A stretch of DNA of 17,028 nt, taken from Brachionus plicatilis (Eukaryota; Rotifera; Eurotatoria; Ploima; Brachionidae). Positions 1 to 7,627 of the stretch are shown here, piece after piece; the first letter of the stretch is position 1, and each line of letters begins with the position of its first letter. The stretch is from assembly GCA_010279815.1 (NCBI GenBank), contig QEOQ01000030.1, positions 1 to 17,028 on the forward strand, written 5' to 3'. The notes below the pieces were generated by a model, which saw nothing but the letters and a program-made list of their open reading frames with translations, had not been told where the DNA came from and did not search any database. Position numbers and translations under genes: made by a program.

Positions 1-525
1 AATTTTTGAAAAGAACCCATAAACTTAATATCACCATAACTTAGATTATACTTAATTTTTTTCATTCTGTAAAAAGATTTAAAAAATTTAGGAGATTAGC
101 TTTATTTGGGTGTATAAAACTACGAATTTGATCAAAAATTGAGAAAGTTGGGTACTCATGAAAACTTACTTTTTTCAAATTCCTTTTTTTCCTTATTTTT
201 TTCGCTAAAAAACCTTCAACAGCTGATTACTTTACAAAAAAATAATTTTTTTTGATTCTATAAAAAACAGTAGACTCAGTGAATCCTGAGCTTCAATTTG
301 GTACCATTTTCATTCAATTTGGACAAAAATTGAATGAGCTAGGCCCTTTAAAAAGTTTAATTTTTGAAAAGAACCCATAAACTTAATATCACCATAACTT
401 TGATTATACTTAATTTTTTTCATTCTGTAAAAAGATTTAAAAAATTTAGGAGATTAGCTTTATTTTGGTGTATAAAACTACGAATTTGATCAAAAATTGA
501 GAAAGTTGGGTACTCATGAAAACTA
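1..525. repeat. Tandem repeat, 358-bp period, about 1.5 units in window
   Basis: Positions 1-358 form one unit and 359 to about 525 repeat its first half in the same orientation. I see only scattered substitutions (for example near 45 versus 403, and 109 versus 467), so the two copies are nearly identical. The unit is AT-rich and has no reading frame. It contains a short inverted repeat near 312-336 (ATTCAATTT and AAATTGAAT around a short centre). The repeat is cut by the window start, so copy number is unknown. It ends where LINE-like sequence begins near 525. It could be a satellite array or a local tandem duplication. Confidence 0.85.
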
Positions 526-532
526 ACTTTTT

Positions 533-854
533 AAAGAAGGAAATCTTCAAAATAGGATAAATAAATACTTTGGCGAATTAGAAAAATGTCTCTTCAAGTG
601 GAAGATGAAAATATCTGTTGAAAAGTCTTGCTTCACTAAATATAATAAGAAAAATATTGATTTAAACTTTTAGACATATGAAAATAATATTGAGAGTCAA
701 TAGTAAATCAATTTCTTAAGTAAAAAATTTGATTTAAAATTAACGTTTACCCCATTGATGAAATAAAACAGCATTTTAGTTCAAGGTTAAACTTAATAAA
801 AATATTGTCAAACAAAAAATGGGGTTTTAACTATTACACACTAGGAAATCTATA
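533..854 (+). pseudogene. LINE reverse transcriptase ORF relic, segment 1 (copy 1)
   Basis: This is the post-catalytic (thumb) part of a non-LTR reverse transcriptase. One frame gives INKYFGELEKCLFKWKMKIS at 561-620, matching KWLFKWKMKIS in copy 2. After a stop near 672 and frame shifts, a degraded counterpart of the FLGI-x-x-DSKLT region follows at about 707-755. The frame then reopens as LNLIKILSNKKWGF at about 790-831 and runs to the Tigger insertion as TLGNL-Y. Stops and frameshifts show it is dead. Confidence 0.8.
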
Positions 855-865
855 CAGTCGACTCT

Positions 866-938
866 CTTTAATCCGTAACAGACGGGACCGAAAAAAACCA
901 TTACGGATTAAGTTTTACGGATTATCTTTAATCCGTAA
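866..938. repeat. Left subterminal repeats of the Tigger element
   Basis: Four copies of a TTACGGATTAAAG-like motif lie in the left end: reverse orientation at 866-878, forward at 901-911 and 915-924, and reverse at 926-938. The first overlaps the terminal inverted repeat. Repeated subterminal motifs are often transposase-binding sites; that role is inferred here. Confidence 0.7.
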
Positions 939-993
939 ACGAGCAAAAAATTTTAAATTTTCGGATTAACGAATGTAAATTTTGATGCAAAAT

Positions 994-999
994 TTTATT
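994..999 (-). promoter_or_regulatory. Candidate polyadenylation signal for the Tigger transposase
   Basis: TTTATT on the plus strand reads AATAAA on the minus strand, about 70 bases past the transposase stop codon and inside the element. In such AT-rich DNA the hexamer is common by chance, so position is the only support. Confidence 0.4.
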
Positions 1000-1067
1000 G
1001 ATAACAATTTATAGAAATATAGTTTAATAAACATTTAATTTTTAAATTAAACGGAATAATTTTTAAA

Positions 1068-2624
1068 TTAATTTTTTTTAAAAAAAGAAGAAATAAATGT
1101 CTGGTTTAGACTTGACAAACTCAATTCAGACATCCGCTCTTTTATTTTCGATAAAAATTCTAAGTCACACTCGTTAAAATCTTTAGAAGTTTCAAAAAAA
1201 ATTTGAACTTGATCTATTGCCTGCTTTGCTTGTTTATAACTTACAGTTACAGGTTCTTGATCGATTACCTCAACTTCGTCATCACAGTTTTGATTGTTTT
1301 TTTGAACAATTTCAATTATATCTTGATCTGTTAGGGCCTCGCCCGTCGATTCGTCAGCATCAACGTCTATCAATTCATCAGCAGTCATGCTATAATTATA
1401 AAAGTCACTTTTGAGTTTTTTTAAAAGTTCATCTAGACTCTCGACTACTTTTAAATGTTCATCTTGGATACTTGAAGTTTGGACGTTTTTTGTTGTTTGC
1501 ATAATACTACATCTCTTCCAACAGTAGTTGATAGTAGTTGAGGTTACCTTTTCCCAAGAATCTCTAATGATGTGCAAAGCATCTTTTAAATCTGGTAACT
1601 TTAGTTCACCGTGAAATTCGATGGATTCAAGAAAAAATTCGACTAATTTTTTTCTATAATGAGCCTTTAACGAGCGGATAATACCAGCATCTAACGGTTG
1701 CAGAACACTTGTTGTATTCGGGGGTAAGAAATGTATGATGACATTTGATAAACTTTGGACTTGATGAGACGACGCATTGTCAATTAGTAAAAGAACTTTT
1801 CTTTCCGGATCAGTTCGCTTAATATAACTATTGAAGTCGTTTATCAAACTTGTAAAAACAATGGAAGTCATCCAAGCCTTAGTGTTGAAGTAATACGAAA
1901 CTATTTTGTTTGGATCAAAATGCTTAAAACATCTGGGATTTTTCGACTTCCCAATAACAATCGGTTTAATTTTTTCTGTCCCTGTTGAATTACAGCAAAT
2001 GCCGACTGTGACCCTTTCTTTATTCATTTTTTCACCTGATACAGCTTCACTTGCCAACGTTTTGCTAGGAGTCATTTTGTAAAAAAAGGCGGTTTCATCG
2101 AAATTAAAAACATCTTGAGGCTTGTAATTAGAAGTAATTATTTTTAATTTTTCACGTCCATCTCTGACAACTTGTTCATCTATCGAACCAGACTCACCAT
2201 GACCTGTATATTGCGAAATGTGATGCCTTTTCTTAAACTTTGAAATCCAACCTTCAGAGTATTTGAAGTTTTTGATTTGAAGCATTGTTCCAAAATCATG
2301 AGCCTTGTGAATTAACATTTGATCACTGACGGGGATTTTATTAACGCGAAGTTCACAAAACCACAAATGAAGTGCCTCTTCAAGTTGTGGATGAAGAGCA
2401 CCTCTATTTCTAAACTCATAAGAGTCTTCGTCATTACGATAAATTTCTTTGTTTTTTATAATGTCACTCATAGTTGAGGCTGGAATTCTCATATTGAATT
2501 CAGTTGAGAACTTTTCTCTTAGATCTTTTTGACTAGTCTTAGGATTGGATACATGAAAATCGCATATTTTTTTCTTTTGTTCTTTTTTAAGTTCATGTTT
2601 AATTCGTTTTGGCTTAAGATCCAT
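1068..2624 (-). CDS. Tigger/pogo-type transposase (CENP-B/jerky-like DDE_1 family)
   Basis: The 518-residue ORF is uninterrupted and has the usual length for a Tigger transposase, which cuts and pastes its own element in the nucleus. The N-terminal 14-62 region (lysine-rich helix, then SQKDLREKF...STMSDIIKNKE) looks like the psq/CENP-B-type helix-turn-helix. Residues 75-140 (HPQLEEALHLWF to EGWISKFKKRHH) fit the CENP-B/Tc5 DNA-binding repeat. The DDE_1 catalytic core spans about 160-370. All three acidic positions are visible: D176 in FNFDETAFF, D282 in LLIDNASSH and D312 in QPLDAGIIRSLK, with 29 residues between the last two as expected for pogo. The tail from about 385 is acidic and less conserved. 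The start was chosen because MDLKPKRIKH directly precedes the DNA-binding domain and no earlier in-frame Met is needed. No inactivating change is seen. Host domestication cannot be excluded, but intact terminal repeats favour a resident transposon. Confidence 0.95.
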   Translation of the reverse strand: MDLKPKRIKHELKKEQKKKICDFHVSNPKTSQKDLREKFSTEFNMRIPASTMSDIIKNKEIYRNDEDSYEFRNRGALHPQLEEALHLWFCELRVNKIPVSDQMLIHKAHDFGTMLQIKNFKYSEGWISKFKKRHHISQYTGHGESGSIDEQVVRDGREKLKIITSNYKPQDVFNFDETAFFYKMTPSKTLASEAVSGEKMNKERVTVGICCNSTGTEKIKPIVIGKSKNPRCFKHFDPNKIVSYYFNTKAWMTSIVFTSLINDFNSYIKRTDPERKVLLLIDNASSHQVQSLSNVIIHFLPPNTTSVLQPLDAGIIRSLKAHYRKKLVEFFLESIEFHGELKLPDLKDALHIIRDSWEKVTSTTINYCWKRCSIMQTTKNVQTSSIQDEHLKVVESLDELLKKLKSDFYNYSMTADELIDVDADESTGEALTDQDIIEIVQKNNQNCDDEVEVIDQEPVTVSYKQAKQAIDQVQIFFETSKDFNECDLEFLSKIKERMSELSLSSLNQTFISSFFKKN

Positions 2625-2686
2625 TTTTTTTAAACTAAAATATTATGATTTGAACTTATTGTTTTTAAACATGGTTTCAAAAAAAA

Positions 2687-2886
2687 TTACGGATAAAAGA
2701 GCGATAATTATAACATGTAGATTTAGAATTTTAATTTTTATTTGTTACGAATGGCAAAATAAACCGAACTAAAATTACGAATAAAAGTGATGAAATTTGT
2801 TTTGAAAGTATTGGAAAGGGGGTAGGGACCGGAAAAAGATGTCCGAATGCCGAATTTTACGAATAAAGGAGTTTCGGATTAAAGCG
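2687..2886. repeat. Right subterminal repeats of the Tigger element
   Basis: Four forward copies of a motif close to TTACGAATAAAAG occur at 2687-2699, 2775-2787, 2857-2871 and 2873-2886. The last merges into the terminal inverted repeat. They are versions of the same motif seen at the left end, with more divergence (CGGAT versus CGAAT). Confidence 0.7.
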
Positions 2887-2897
2887 AGTCGACTGTA

Positions 2898-3062
2898 TAA
2901 ATCTTTAATCGGATCTATAATAGATTACTCTTTTCCGTATCTGGATTCACTTTCAGAGACAAACATTAAAAAAATTCAAGTCTTACGAAACTCAGCAGTT
3001 CGTTATATTCTCAAACTAAAATTTGAAACTCCTTCCAAGATTATGCATCATGAGGCACTTAA
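2898..3062 (+). pseudogene. LINE ORF relic, segment 2 (copy 1)
   Basis: Read in the frame starting with the codon at 2899, this gives YKSLIGSIIDYSFPYLDS, then SETNIKKIQVLRNSAVRYIL and a TPSKIMHHEAL tail. The pattern (I-x-x-IQ-x-x-x-x-x-A-x-RYIL, then TP-x-x-x-x-HHEAL) is typical of the region after the RT domain in Jockey/CR1/RTE-type LINEs. The segment has no stop. It is bounded on the left by the Tigger right end and on the right by the piggyBac-like element. The ATG-initiated frame at 2839 is accidental: its first 19 codons lie in the Tigger terminal sequence. Confidence 0.85.
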
Positions 3063-3490
3063 CACTAGAAGTACCAACGAGTCAAAATGACTCTTTTTCG
3101 ATTTTTGGCCGCTAAAATCCAAGTCAATTTTTGTTATTTGAGAAAATTTTTTTTTTTCAGCATAAAAATAAGAATAACTTTCTAAATTAACTAAATTCAA
3201 ATAAAAAAAATTTGTTCAAATTCGTTTAATTGGTAATTATAAAGCGACAAATTTTTGTTCAAAATGTATAAATGCAGTGAGCGGATATTGTACAAAAGAA
3301 ATAGAGAGTATTTGTAAAAAGTGTGATTGACCATGGATATTTTAAAAGGCCTAAGAAAAGACTAAAATTTATTAATTTACTACTTTTAATCAATTAATTT
3401 AATAATTTAAATAAATTTGAACATAAAATATATGATTTATTCTTTAACTATCATAACGAGTCAAAATGACTCTTTTTGGTGCTTCTAGTG
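3063..3490 (+). mobile_element. piggyBac-like non-autonomous element (428 bp) with TTAA duplication
   Basis: The ends are CACTAGAAGTACCAA at 3063-3077 and its inverted match (one mismatch) at 3476-3490. Both are flanked by TTAA (3059-3062 and 3491-3494), the diagnostic piggyBac target duplication. Just inside each end lies an identical 23-bp direct repeat (3076-3098 and 3455-3477) built around the palindrome GAGTCA-AAA-TGACTC. The interior retains a fragment resembling the cysteine-rich C-terminus of a piggyBac transposase, so this looks like an internally deleted derivative. It is inserted in the ORF of LINE copy 1. Confidence 0.9.
3241..3327 (+). pseudogene. piggyBac transposase C-terminal zinc-finger relic
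   Basis: The plus frame starting at 3241 reads KATNFCSKCINAVSGYC, then TKEIESICKKCD before a stop at 3328-3330. The spacing C-x2-C, then C, then C-x2-C matches the cysteine-rich C-terminal finger of piggyBac-family transposases, normally followed by a short P-[LW] hydrophobic/Cys segment; here a PWIF remnant lies just past the stop. Its presence close to the right terminus of a TTAA-flanked element agrees with the expected 3' end of the transposase ORF. The fragment is short and non-functional. Confidence 0.6.
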
Positions 3491-3494
3491 TTAA

Positions 3495-3684
3495 TAAATT
3501 TAAACTCTTAACTGTCTCGAATCGACATTTTGAATTGAGCGAAATATATGTAGCGGGAGGACTGCGTCATTCCGTTGATGAATATAAAGCGGGTTTTGAA
3601 TCAAGATTTGTTGAATACCCAACTCCATCGTGCAATTGCTATCTTACTATTTCTTGTATCTATCCTGAACTGATCAATACTTAA
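3495..3684 (+). pseudogene. LINE ORF relic, segment 3 (C-terminus, copy 1)
   Basis: The LINE frame resumes directly after the piggyBac-like element: NKFKLLTVSNRHFELSEIYV, then a GGLRHSVDEYKAGFE segment and YPTPSCNCYLTIS before the stop at 3682-3684. Copy 2 at 13800-14000 has the same region (LLTVSYQLFEFRERYF, YPTPFCSCYLTIS). Compared with copy 2, copy 1 lacks seven codons between RHSV and DEY. An ATG in the piggyBac-like end at 3466 is in frame only by chance. Confidence 0.85.
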
Positions 3685-4044
3685 AAATTTTGCACCTGTC
3701 AGTACTTACAATATGTCTTTTTTAATTGTCTTTTATATTATAATTTAATTTTTTTTATCTCATTTTTTCTTGATTTTTATTTTATTTAAAATTTTTTTTT
3801 TTTATCTCAAAACAGGCAAAGGATATTTTTTTTGGTTCAAATTCAAAATTTGTTACAACTGAAATAAATTCTGCACATATGAATTAAATTTCACTTTATT
3901 TGTTTAAATATAAATAGAATATTTGTGAAAAATAACTAATTTAAATAAGACTAAATCTCATAAAATAGATTTCGATATTTTAGTTCGAAAAAAAGAAAAT
4001 ACAGCAAAAAAATCTTCTTTTGCCTCGCAAAACAAAATAAAAAA
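3685..4044. other. LINE 3' UTR and 3' flank of the LRR gene
   Basis: No gene is seen. The left part, up to about 3805, is the T-rich tail of LINE copy 1. The right part is the downstream flank of the minus-strand LRR gene, including a possible AATAAA (minus strand, 3895-3900). Confidence 0.6.
3895..3900 (-). promoter_or_regulatory. Candidate polyadenylation signal for the LRR gene
   Basis: TTTATT on the plus strand is AATAAA on the minus strand, about 145 bases past the LRR stop codon. Base composition makes chance hits common, so this is weak. Confidence 0.3.
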
Positions 4045-5664
4045 TTAGCTAAAAAATTTATGAAAAACAAAATTAAAAAAAAACAACAAAAACAAATTTA
4101 ATAATTTAATAACATGAAAATTTGCCATCGACTTAACAACAGTTAAATTACTTGAAAAAGACAAATCGGCCTTAGTTTCCAATTCGTAGACTAAATCACC
4201 ATTGTAAGTGAAATTCTCAAAAGAGCTATTAAATGGAAATGTTCTTGACCAAAACAGGCCGCTCATGTAGCTCGGCGTAGTCAAAAAATTGCTCGACAAG
4301 CACTCAAACTCTTTCTGAGCTTTGCATAGTCTGTGCACAAAGTCCACACTGTTGGTCGAGTAGCCGCCGCAGTCGTACTGGCTCAGATGCGACACAGTTC
4401 CATCATCTGCCGTACACATGCCGCTCAGCTCGACCAGTTTACTTGCTCTGCTTATTTCACAGCCACACTTCATCAAAAAGCTGTCTTTTTCCTCATTCAA
4501 AATAACCTTGGTCATCACCTTGTGTCTTGGCATCATGGGCTCAGTGAAGCCTTTGAACAATTGGCGCAAAATGCACTCGCTTACACTTTGGACAAAATTG
4601 GAGCTCAGGTCAATTTCTTTCAAGTTGGCATAGGGTCTCTTGGCAAGCTTGGAGCAGAACGCTCGGCTCTCTATCCTCTCAATGCTGTTGTTGTTTAGCA
4701 GCACTTTTTTAATAGGCTTTCGATTCGAGTATCTATCAAACGCATAGTTGTTTAAAACTTTTATTTCTTGCCTCTGAGATGACAAATCTACCAAGTCCAA
4801 ATTTTCCAATGTGAAGAAGATGCGGCTCGGTATGTGCTTTAGACTGTTTTGTTTTAGGTTCAGAACAAGCAAGGACTTTAAATTGACAAAAGAACTTTCA
4901 GCAATGGCACTGATCTCATTCGATTCGAGATTTAAATATTTTAAATTGACTAAATTTTGGAACGAATTGTCATTTAGTTGTTTTAGGCGATTTTTTTCTA
5001 GTCTAAGCTCGACTAGACTCGAGGGAAGTAGATTTTTGTAGGTTTCCGAGTCGAGAAGACTCTCGACATAATTTTCGGCAAGACTTAGCCTGGTCAAATT
5101 GGTGTCGACAAAATTGGGCACATAAATAAGCCTGTTCTTGTCCAGATCGAGTTTTTTCAGTCTGTAAAGCTTTTTGGCCAGATTGGTCAAGCGAATTGAT
5201 TCCATTTGAGTTAAATAGTTGTCGCTCAGCACGAGCGTTTCAAGCGAGTTCTCGATTGGAATAAAAGTGTTAGGGTTCAGGTAGCGCAGCTTGTTAGAGC
5301 TTAGATCTAGCTCGTTTAGTCTGAGGATGTCGCGGAAAGTGTCCGCCGACAATTTGTAGATGCTGTTGTGACTCAGGTCTATTTTGAGCACGTTCAGCTC
5401 GGCGAAGCGGTCGTCGGGCACCATTTGCAGCCCGTTGCCGCTGATGTCTATGACCATGTTGTGCATATAGGTTTTGCCAATGCGCCGCTTCGGGAACATG
5501 GTCAGAAAGCCATCGTGCGGACACCGTATTGTGTCCCTGGTGCACGAACAACCAAGAAATATACAATCCGGGTAAAGCTCAGCCTGGCTTAGGTACGCAC
5601 ACAAAACAAAGCTCATCCAAATAGATAACATTTCATTTATGACAAAAAAATTCAATTTTTTCAA
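4045..5664 (-). CDS. Extracellular leucine-rich repeat protein, likely GPI- or membrane-anchored
   Basis: The 539-residue single-exon ORF is the only convincing host gene. Residues 12-28 form a signal peptide (MLSIWMSFVLCAYLSQA), with cleavage likely before ELYPDC; the start could be Met1 or Met12. A cysteine cluster C34-x4-C39-x-C41-x6-C48 is an LRRNT cap. About twelve LRRs follow at 70-373, with clear LxxLxLxxNxL units such as LKIDLSHNSI, LNELDLSSNKL and LKYLNLESNEI. C400, C402, C417 and C432 form an LRRCT-like cap, with further cysteines at 447 and 455. N-glycosylation sequons are at N189, N325, N479, N484 and N506. The last 22 residues (518-539) are strongly hydrophobic with no cytoplasmic domain, which suggests a GPI-anchor signal or a short membrane anchor. 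Family role is cell-surface recognition or adhesion (chaoptin/Toll-ectodomain-like architecture), but no specific ortholog is recognised. G+C is higher than in the flanks, as expected for a constrained CDS. Confidence 0.9.
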   Translation of the reverse strand: MKKLNFFVINEMLSIWMSFVLCAYLSQAELYPDCIFLGCSCTRDTIRCPHDGFLTMFPKRRIGKTYMHNMVIDISGNGLQMVPDDRFAELNVLKIDLSHNSIYKLSADTFRDILRLNELDLSSNKLRYLNPNTFIPIENSLETLVLSDNYLTQMESIRLTNLAKKLYRLKKLDLDKNRLIYVPNFVDTNLTRLSLAENYVESLLDSETYKNLLPSSLVELRLEKNRLKQLNDNSFQNLVNLKYLNLESNEISAIAESSFVNLKSLLVLNLKQNSLKHIPSRIFFTLENLDLVDLSSQRQEIKVLNNYAFDRYSNRKPIKKVLLNNNSIERIESRAFCSKLAKRPYANLKEIDLSSNFVQSVSECILRQLFKGFTEPMMPRHKVMTKVILNEEKDSFLMKCGCEISRASKLVELSGMCTADDGTVSHLSQYDCGGYSTNSVDFVHRLCKAQKEFECLSSNFLTTPSYMSGLFWSRTFPFNSSFENFTYNGDLVYELETKADLSFSSNLTVVKSMANFHVIKLLNLFLLFFFNFVFHKFFS

Positions 5665-6761
5665 ACAAAAACAAACAACATTTTATTTTTAATTTTTTTT
5701 TTTATATTAATAAATTATATTGAATAAAATTTTTTTATTTTTTTTGTTCACAATCATTCTAAAAAAATAAAAAGAAAATTAGCTGAAAAGAAAAGAAAAC
5801 TTTGTGAAAATTTACTATTTATTACAATTTTGTTAGATTTTCAAAGTAGATTTAATCGAGCGAGTTACTAATATCTGAATAGAATAATTTATGAATCAGA
5901 CCCGAAATTTTCAAGATTAAAAAATTTCTATCTTATCATAAAAATTTCAGGAATGATTGCTCGCTCGGGATAAAGAAGCGACACCAGCACTGTTCCACCG
6001 CTGGCACATAGACAGTGGTTTAATTTGCGTGTGCCTTTTTTTCAGGACTTGCAAAAAGCAGAACAAGCAGATTCAGCTTTCTTCTAGGAGCGATGGTAGG
6101 ATCGATTGAAAAAAAGAGAAATCAATCGAACTGTTTGCATATTTGATAAAACATTTTTTTACTTATATCAGAGGTTTTGTTTTCATTTTGGCATCTCGAG
6201 TGCATTCTGGAATAAACAATGATAATTAATAAGGAATTTTACCTAATCGAACTATAAAAATCGGTAATAAGCATATGATTAATCAAAATATCATATCAAT
6301 TAAATAAGTTTGTATAGATCCATTTAATTAGGAATCGCTCAAATACTTTGGTTACAAGCCATCAGCTCTAAATTAAATCGAAATTATACTCTTTTTTTGA
6401 ATAGTTGGGCTTACTTTATTGATGAAAATTGTTTATTTAACACATAAAAACGATTAACTAACGCCTTTGCAGCTTAAACCTTGTCTGTTTTATCCTTTAA
6501 TTGCATAACATGGAATTTTGTTTGTTTATCACTTAAATTTTTCTAAATCCATTAGTACATGCCTAAAATTCCGCTTTACTTAGAAAAAAAATTAAAAAAA
6601 TCCAATTAAATTATTTTAATTAAAAAAATAATTTTATCCATTTTTTTAAAATTAAAACAAAAAATGAAATTAAATGAATTTGAATTTAAATTTATTTATC
6701 GTTAATGAAAATATTTGAAAAAAAAATTTAGTTAAGCACAATTTTGGACCCGGTTTAACTA
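5665..6761. other. AT-rich intergenic region upstream of the LRR gene
   Basis: The first 150 bases are A/T runs that could hold the LRR promoter, but TATA-like strings are too common here to pick one. A GC-richer island lies at 5940-6130 (separate entry). The rest shows no frame or motif I can support. Confidence 0.5.
5940..6130. other. GC-richer island of unknown nature upstream of the LRR gene
   Basis: About 190 bases stand out from the A/T background. Short inverted repeats are visible: CCAGC/GCTGG at 5983-6003, CACTGT/ACAGTG around it, and TCGATTG/CAATCGA near 6103-6130. Two TTTCAG strings (about 5946-5951 and 6040-6046) resemble plus-strand splice acceptors. Neither strand gives a recognisable protein. 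It could be a 5' UTR exon, an RNA gene or a transposon remnant. Confidence 0.35.
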
Positions 6762-7016
6762 GTGTTTGAAAATAAAATTAATCATTTTTTTAAAATTGAA
6801 TATAAAATTAGACAAAATATAAAAAATATACCATATCTTCATGCTAACAGAGGCATGCACTATAAAACCTGGAGGTGCATGAAAAGTACATGCAATGACA
6901 ATGAGCTCTTCTCATATTTAATGGTGCGATGCATTAGATTCCTAATTTTAGGATTTGACCACAAACTCATATCCAAAAAAAAAAATTGTCTCTTATTTAG
7001 GAAATTTAAAGATTAG
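6762..7016 (+). pseudogene. Small ORF with a FLYWCH-like fragment (doubtful)
   Basis: The 84-codon frame contains RGMHYKTWRCMKSTCNDN at about 6849-6902, then FDHKL some 20 residues on. The order W-x-C-x4-C followed by a distant histidine faintly recalls a FLYWCH zinc finger, which often occurs in MULE-type transposases. The terminal H-x-H is not intact and the rest is low complexity. It may equally be a chance ORF. Confidence 0.25.
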
Positions 7017-7528
7017 TAAATAAATTATAAATAAAATTTTCTTTTAATTAAAGTTTAAGTGTGTCTTTAAAAGTTGATTTTAAAAATTCTAAATTTGTTA
7101 AGATAAAAATTTTAGAAAAATTGAAAATATGATATTTACTTAAATTTTTGAAAAATGCCTTGAAGACAGTCGCCAAAAGTTTTTATTCAATAGATTGATA
7201 AATTTTATATTTTTAAGTTTATTACCTAAAAATATAAAATTTATTTTCCGAATTCCATATATTTTATTGTATAAAACAAATTGTATGAAAAATTTCAAAT
7301 GAAAGCTTCTAATTTTTTGTTTCTTTAAAGAATAGAAAAAAGAATTAAATCTAAGATCAACAAATACAATGGAGCTTCCGATAGATATTTGATTTGAATT
7401 TCAAGTGTATATTTAACAAATCTTCAAAGAATAAACATTTGAAAAAATTTTTAGAAATATTCGATAGAATTTTTTTACTAGTTATCAATAAGTATTCCTT
7501 TTGCTAATTGATTTAAACTGTTACTTTG

Positions 7529-7573
7529 TTTCATCAAGTTAAACCGTTTTGTTTAAATAATATCTTGATGAAA
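7529..7573. repeat. Imperfect hairpin
   Basis: TTTCATCAAG at 7529-7538 and CTTGATGAAA at 7564-7573 are perfectly complementary over 10 bases. Inside them TTAAAC and GTTTAA form a second pairing. Confidence 0.6.
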
Positions 7574-7627
7574 TTTTTCAAATAAAGTTTTTATCCTATT
7601 TTTGTTGAGATTTAGATTGATACTCAT

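Larger units (their letters stand above)
855..2895 (-). mobile_element. Full-length Tigger/pogo-family DNA transposon with TA target-site duplication
   Basis: The element is 2,041 bp. It has 25-bp terminal inverted repeats at 855-879 and 2871-2895 that match at 23 of 25 positions and begin CAGTCGACTC. It is flanked by TA on both sides (853-854 and 2896-2897), the target duplication of the Tc1/mariner/pogo superfamily. It carries one long minus-strand ORF for a pogo-type DDD transposase. Both ends carry extra copies of a motif like TTACGGATTAAAG. The element sits inside LINE copy 1, so it is younger than that LINE insertion. Intact ends plus an open reading frame make it a candidate autonomous copy. 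Confidence 0.95.
525..3800 (+). mobile_element. Non-LTR retrotransposon (LINE) copy 1, 5'-truncated, interrupted by two DNA transposons
   Basis: Three separated stretches on the plus strand belong to one LINE ORF: about 533-854, 2898-3062 and 3495-3684. They align in order with LINE copy 2 (about 12770-14195) through shared peptides such as FKWKMKIS, LSNKKW/LSNRKW, LGNLYK, and the C-terminal YPTP-x-C-x-C-Y-LTIS segment. They cover the region just after the RT catalytic box through the end of the ORF. The stop codon at 3682-3684 is followed by a T-rich 3' UTR; the 3' end is not sharply visible and I place it near 3800. The copy abuts the tandem repeat at its 5' edge, as expected for 5' truncation. 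A Jockey/CR1-like clade is plausible from the C-terminal layout, but I cannot assign it firmly. Confidence 0.85.

Noticed and set aside
1217..1414. 65-codon plus-strand ORF
   Set aside because: Antisense shadow of the Tigger transposase tail.
4333..4698. Plus-strand ORFs of 121 and 71 codons overlapping the LRR gene (also 4811-5041 and 5368-5592, and 5294-5566 on the minus strand)
   Set aside because: They are other-frame readings of the GC-richer LRR coding sequence, with no domain or plausible composition.
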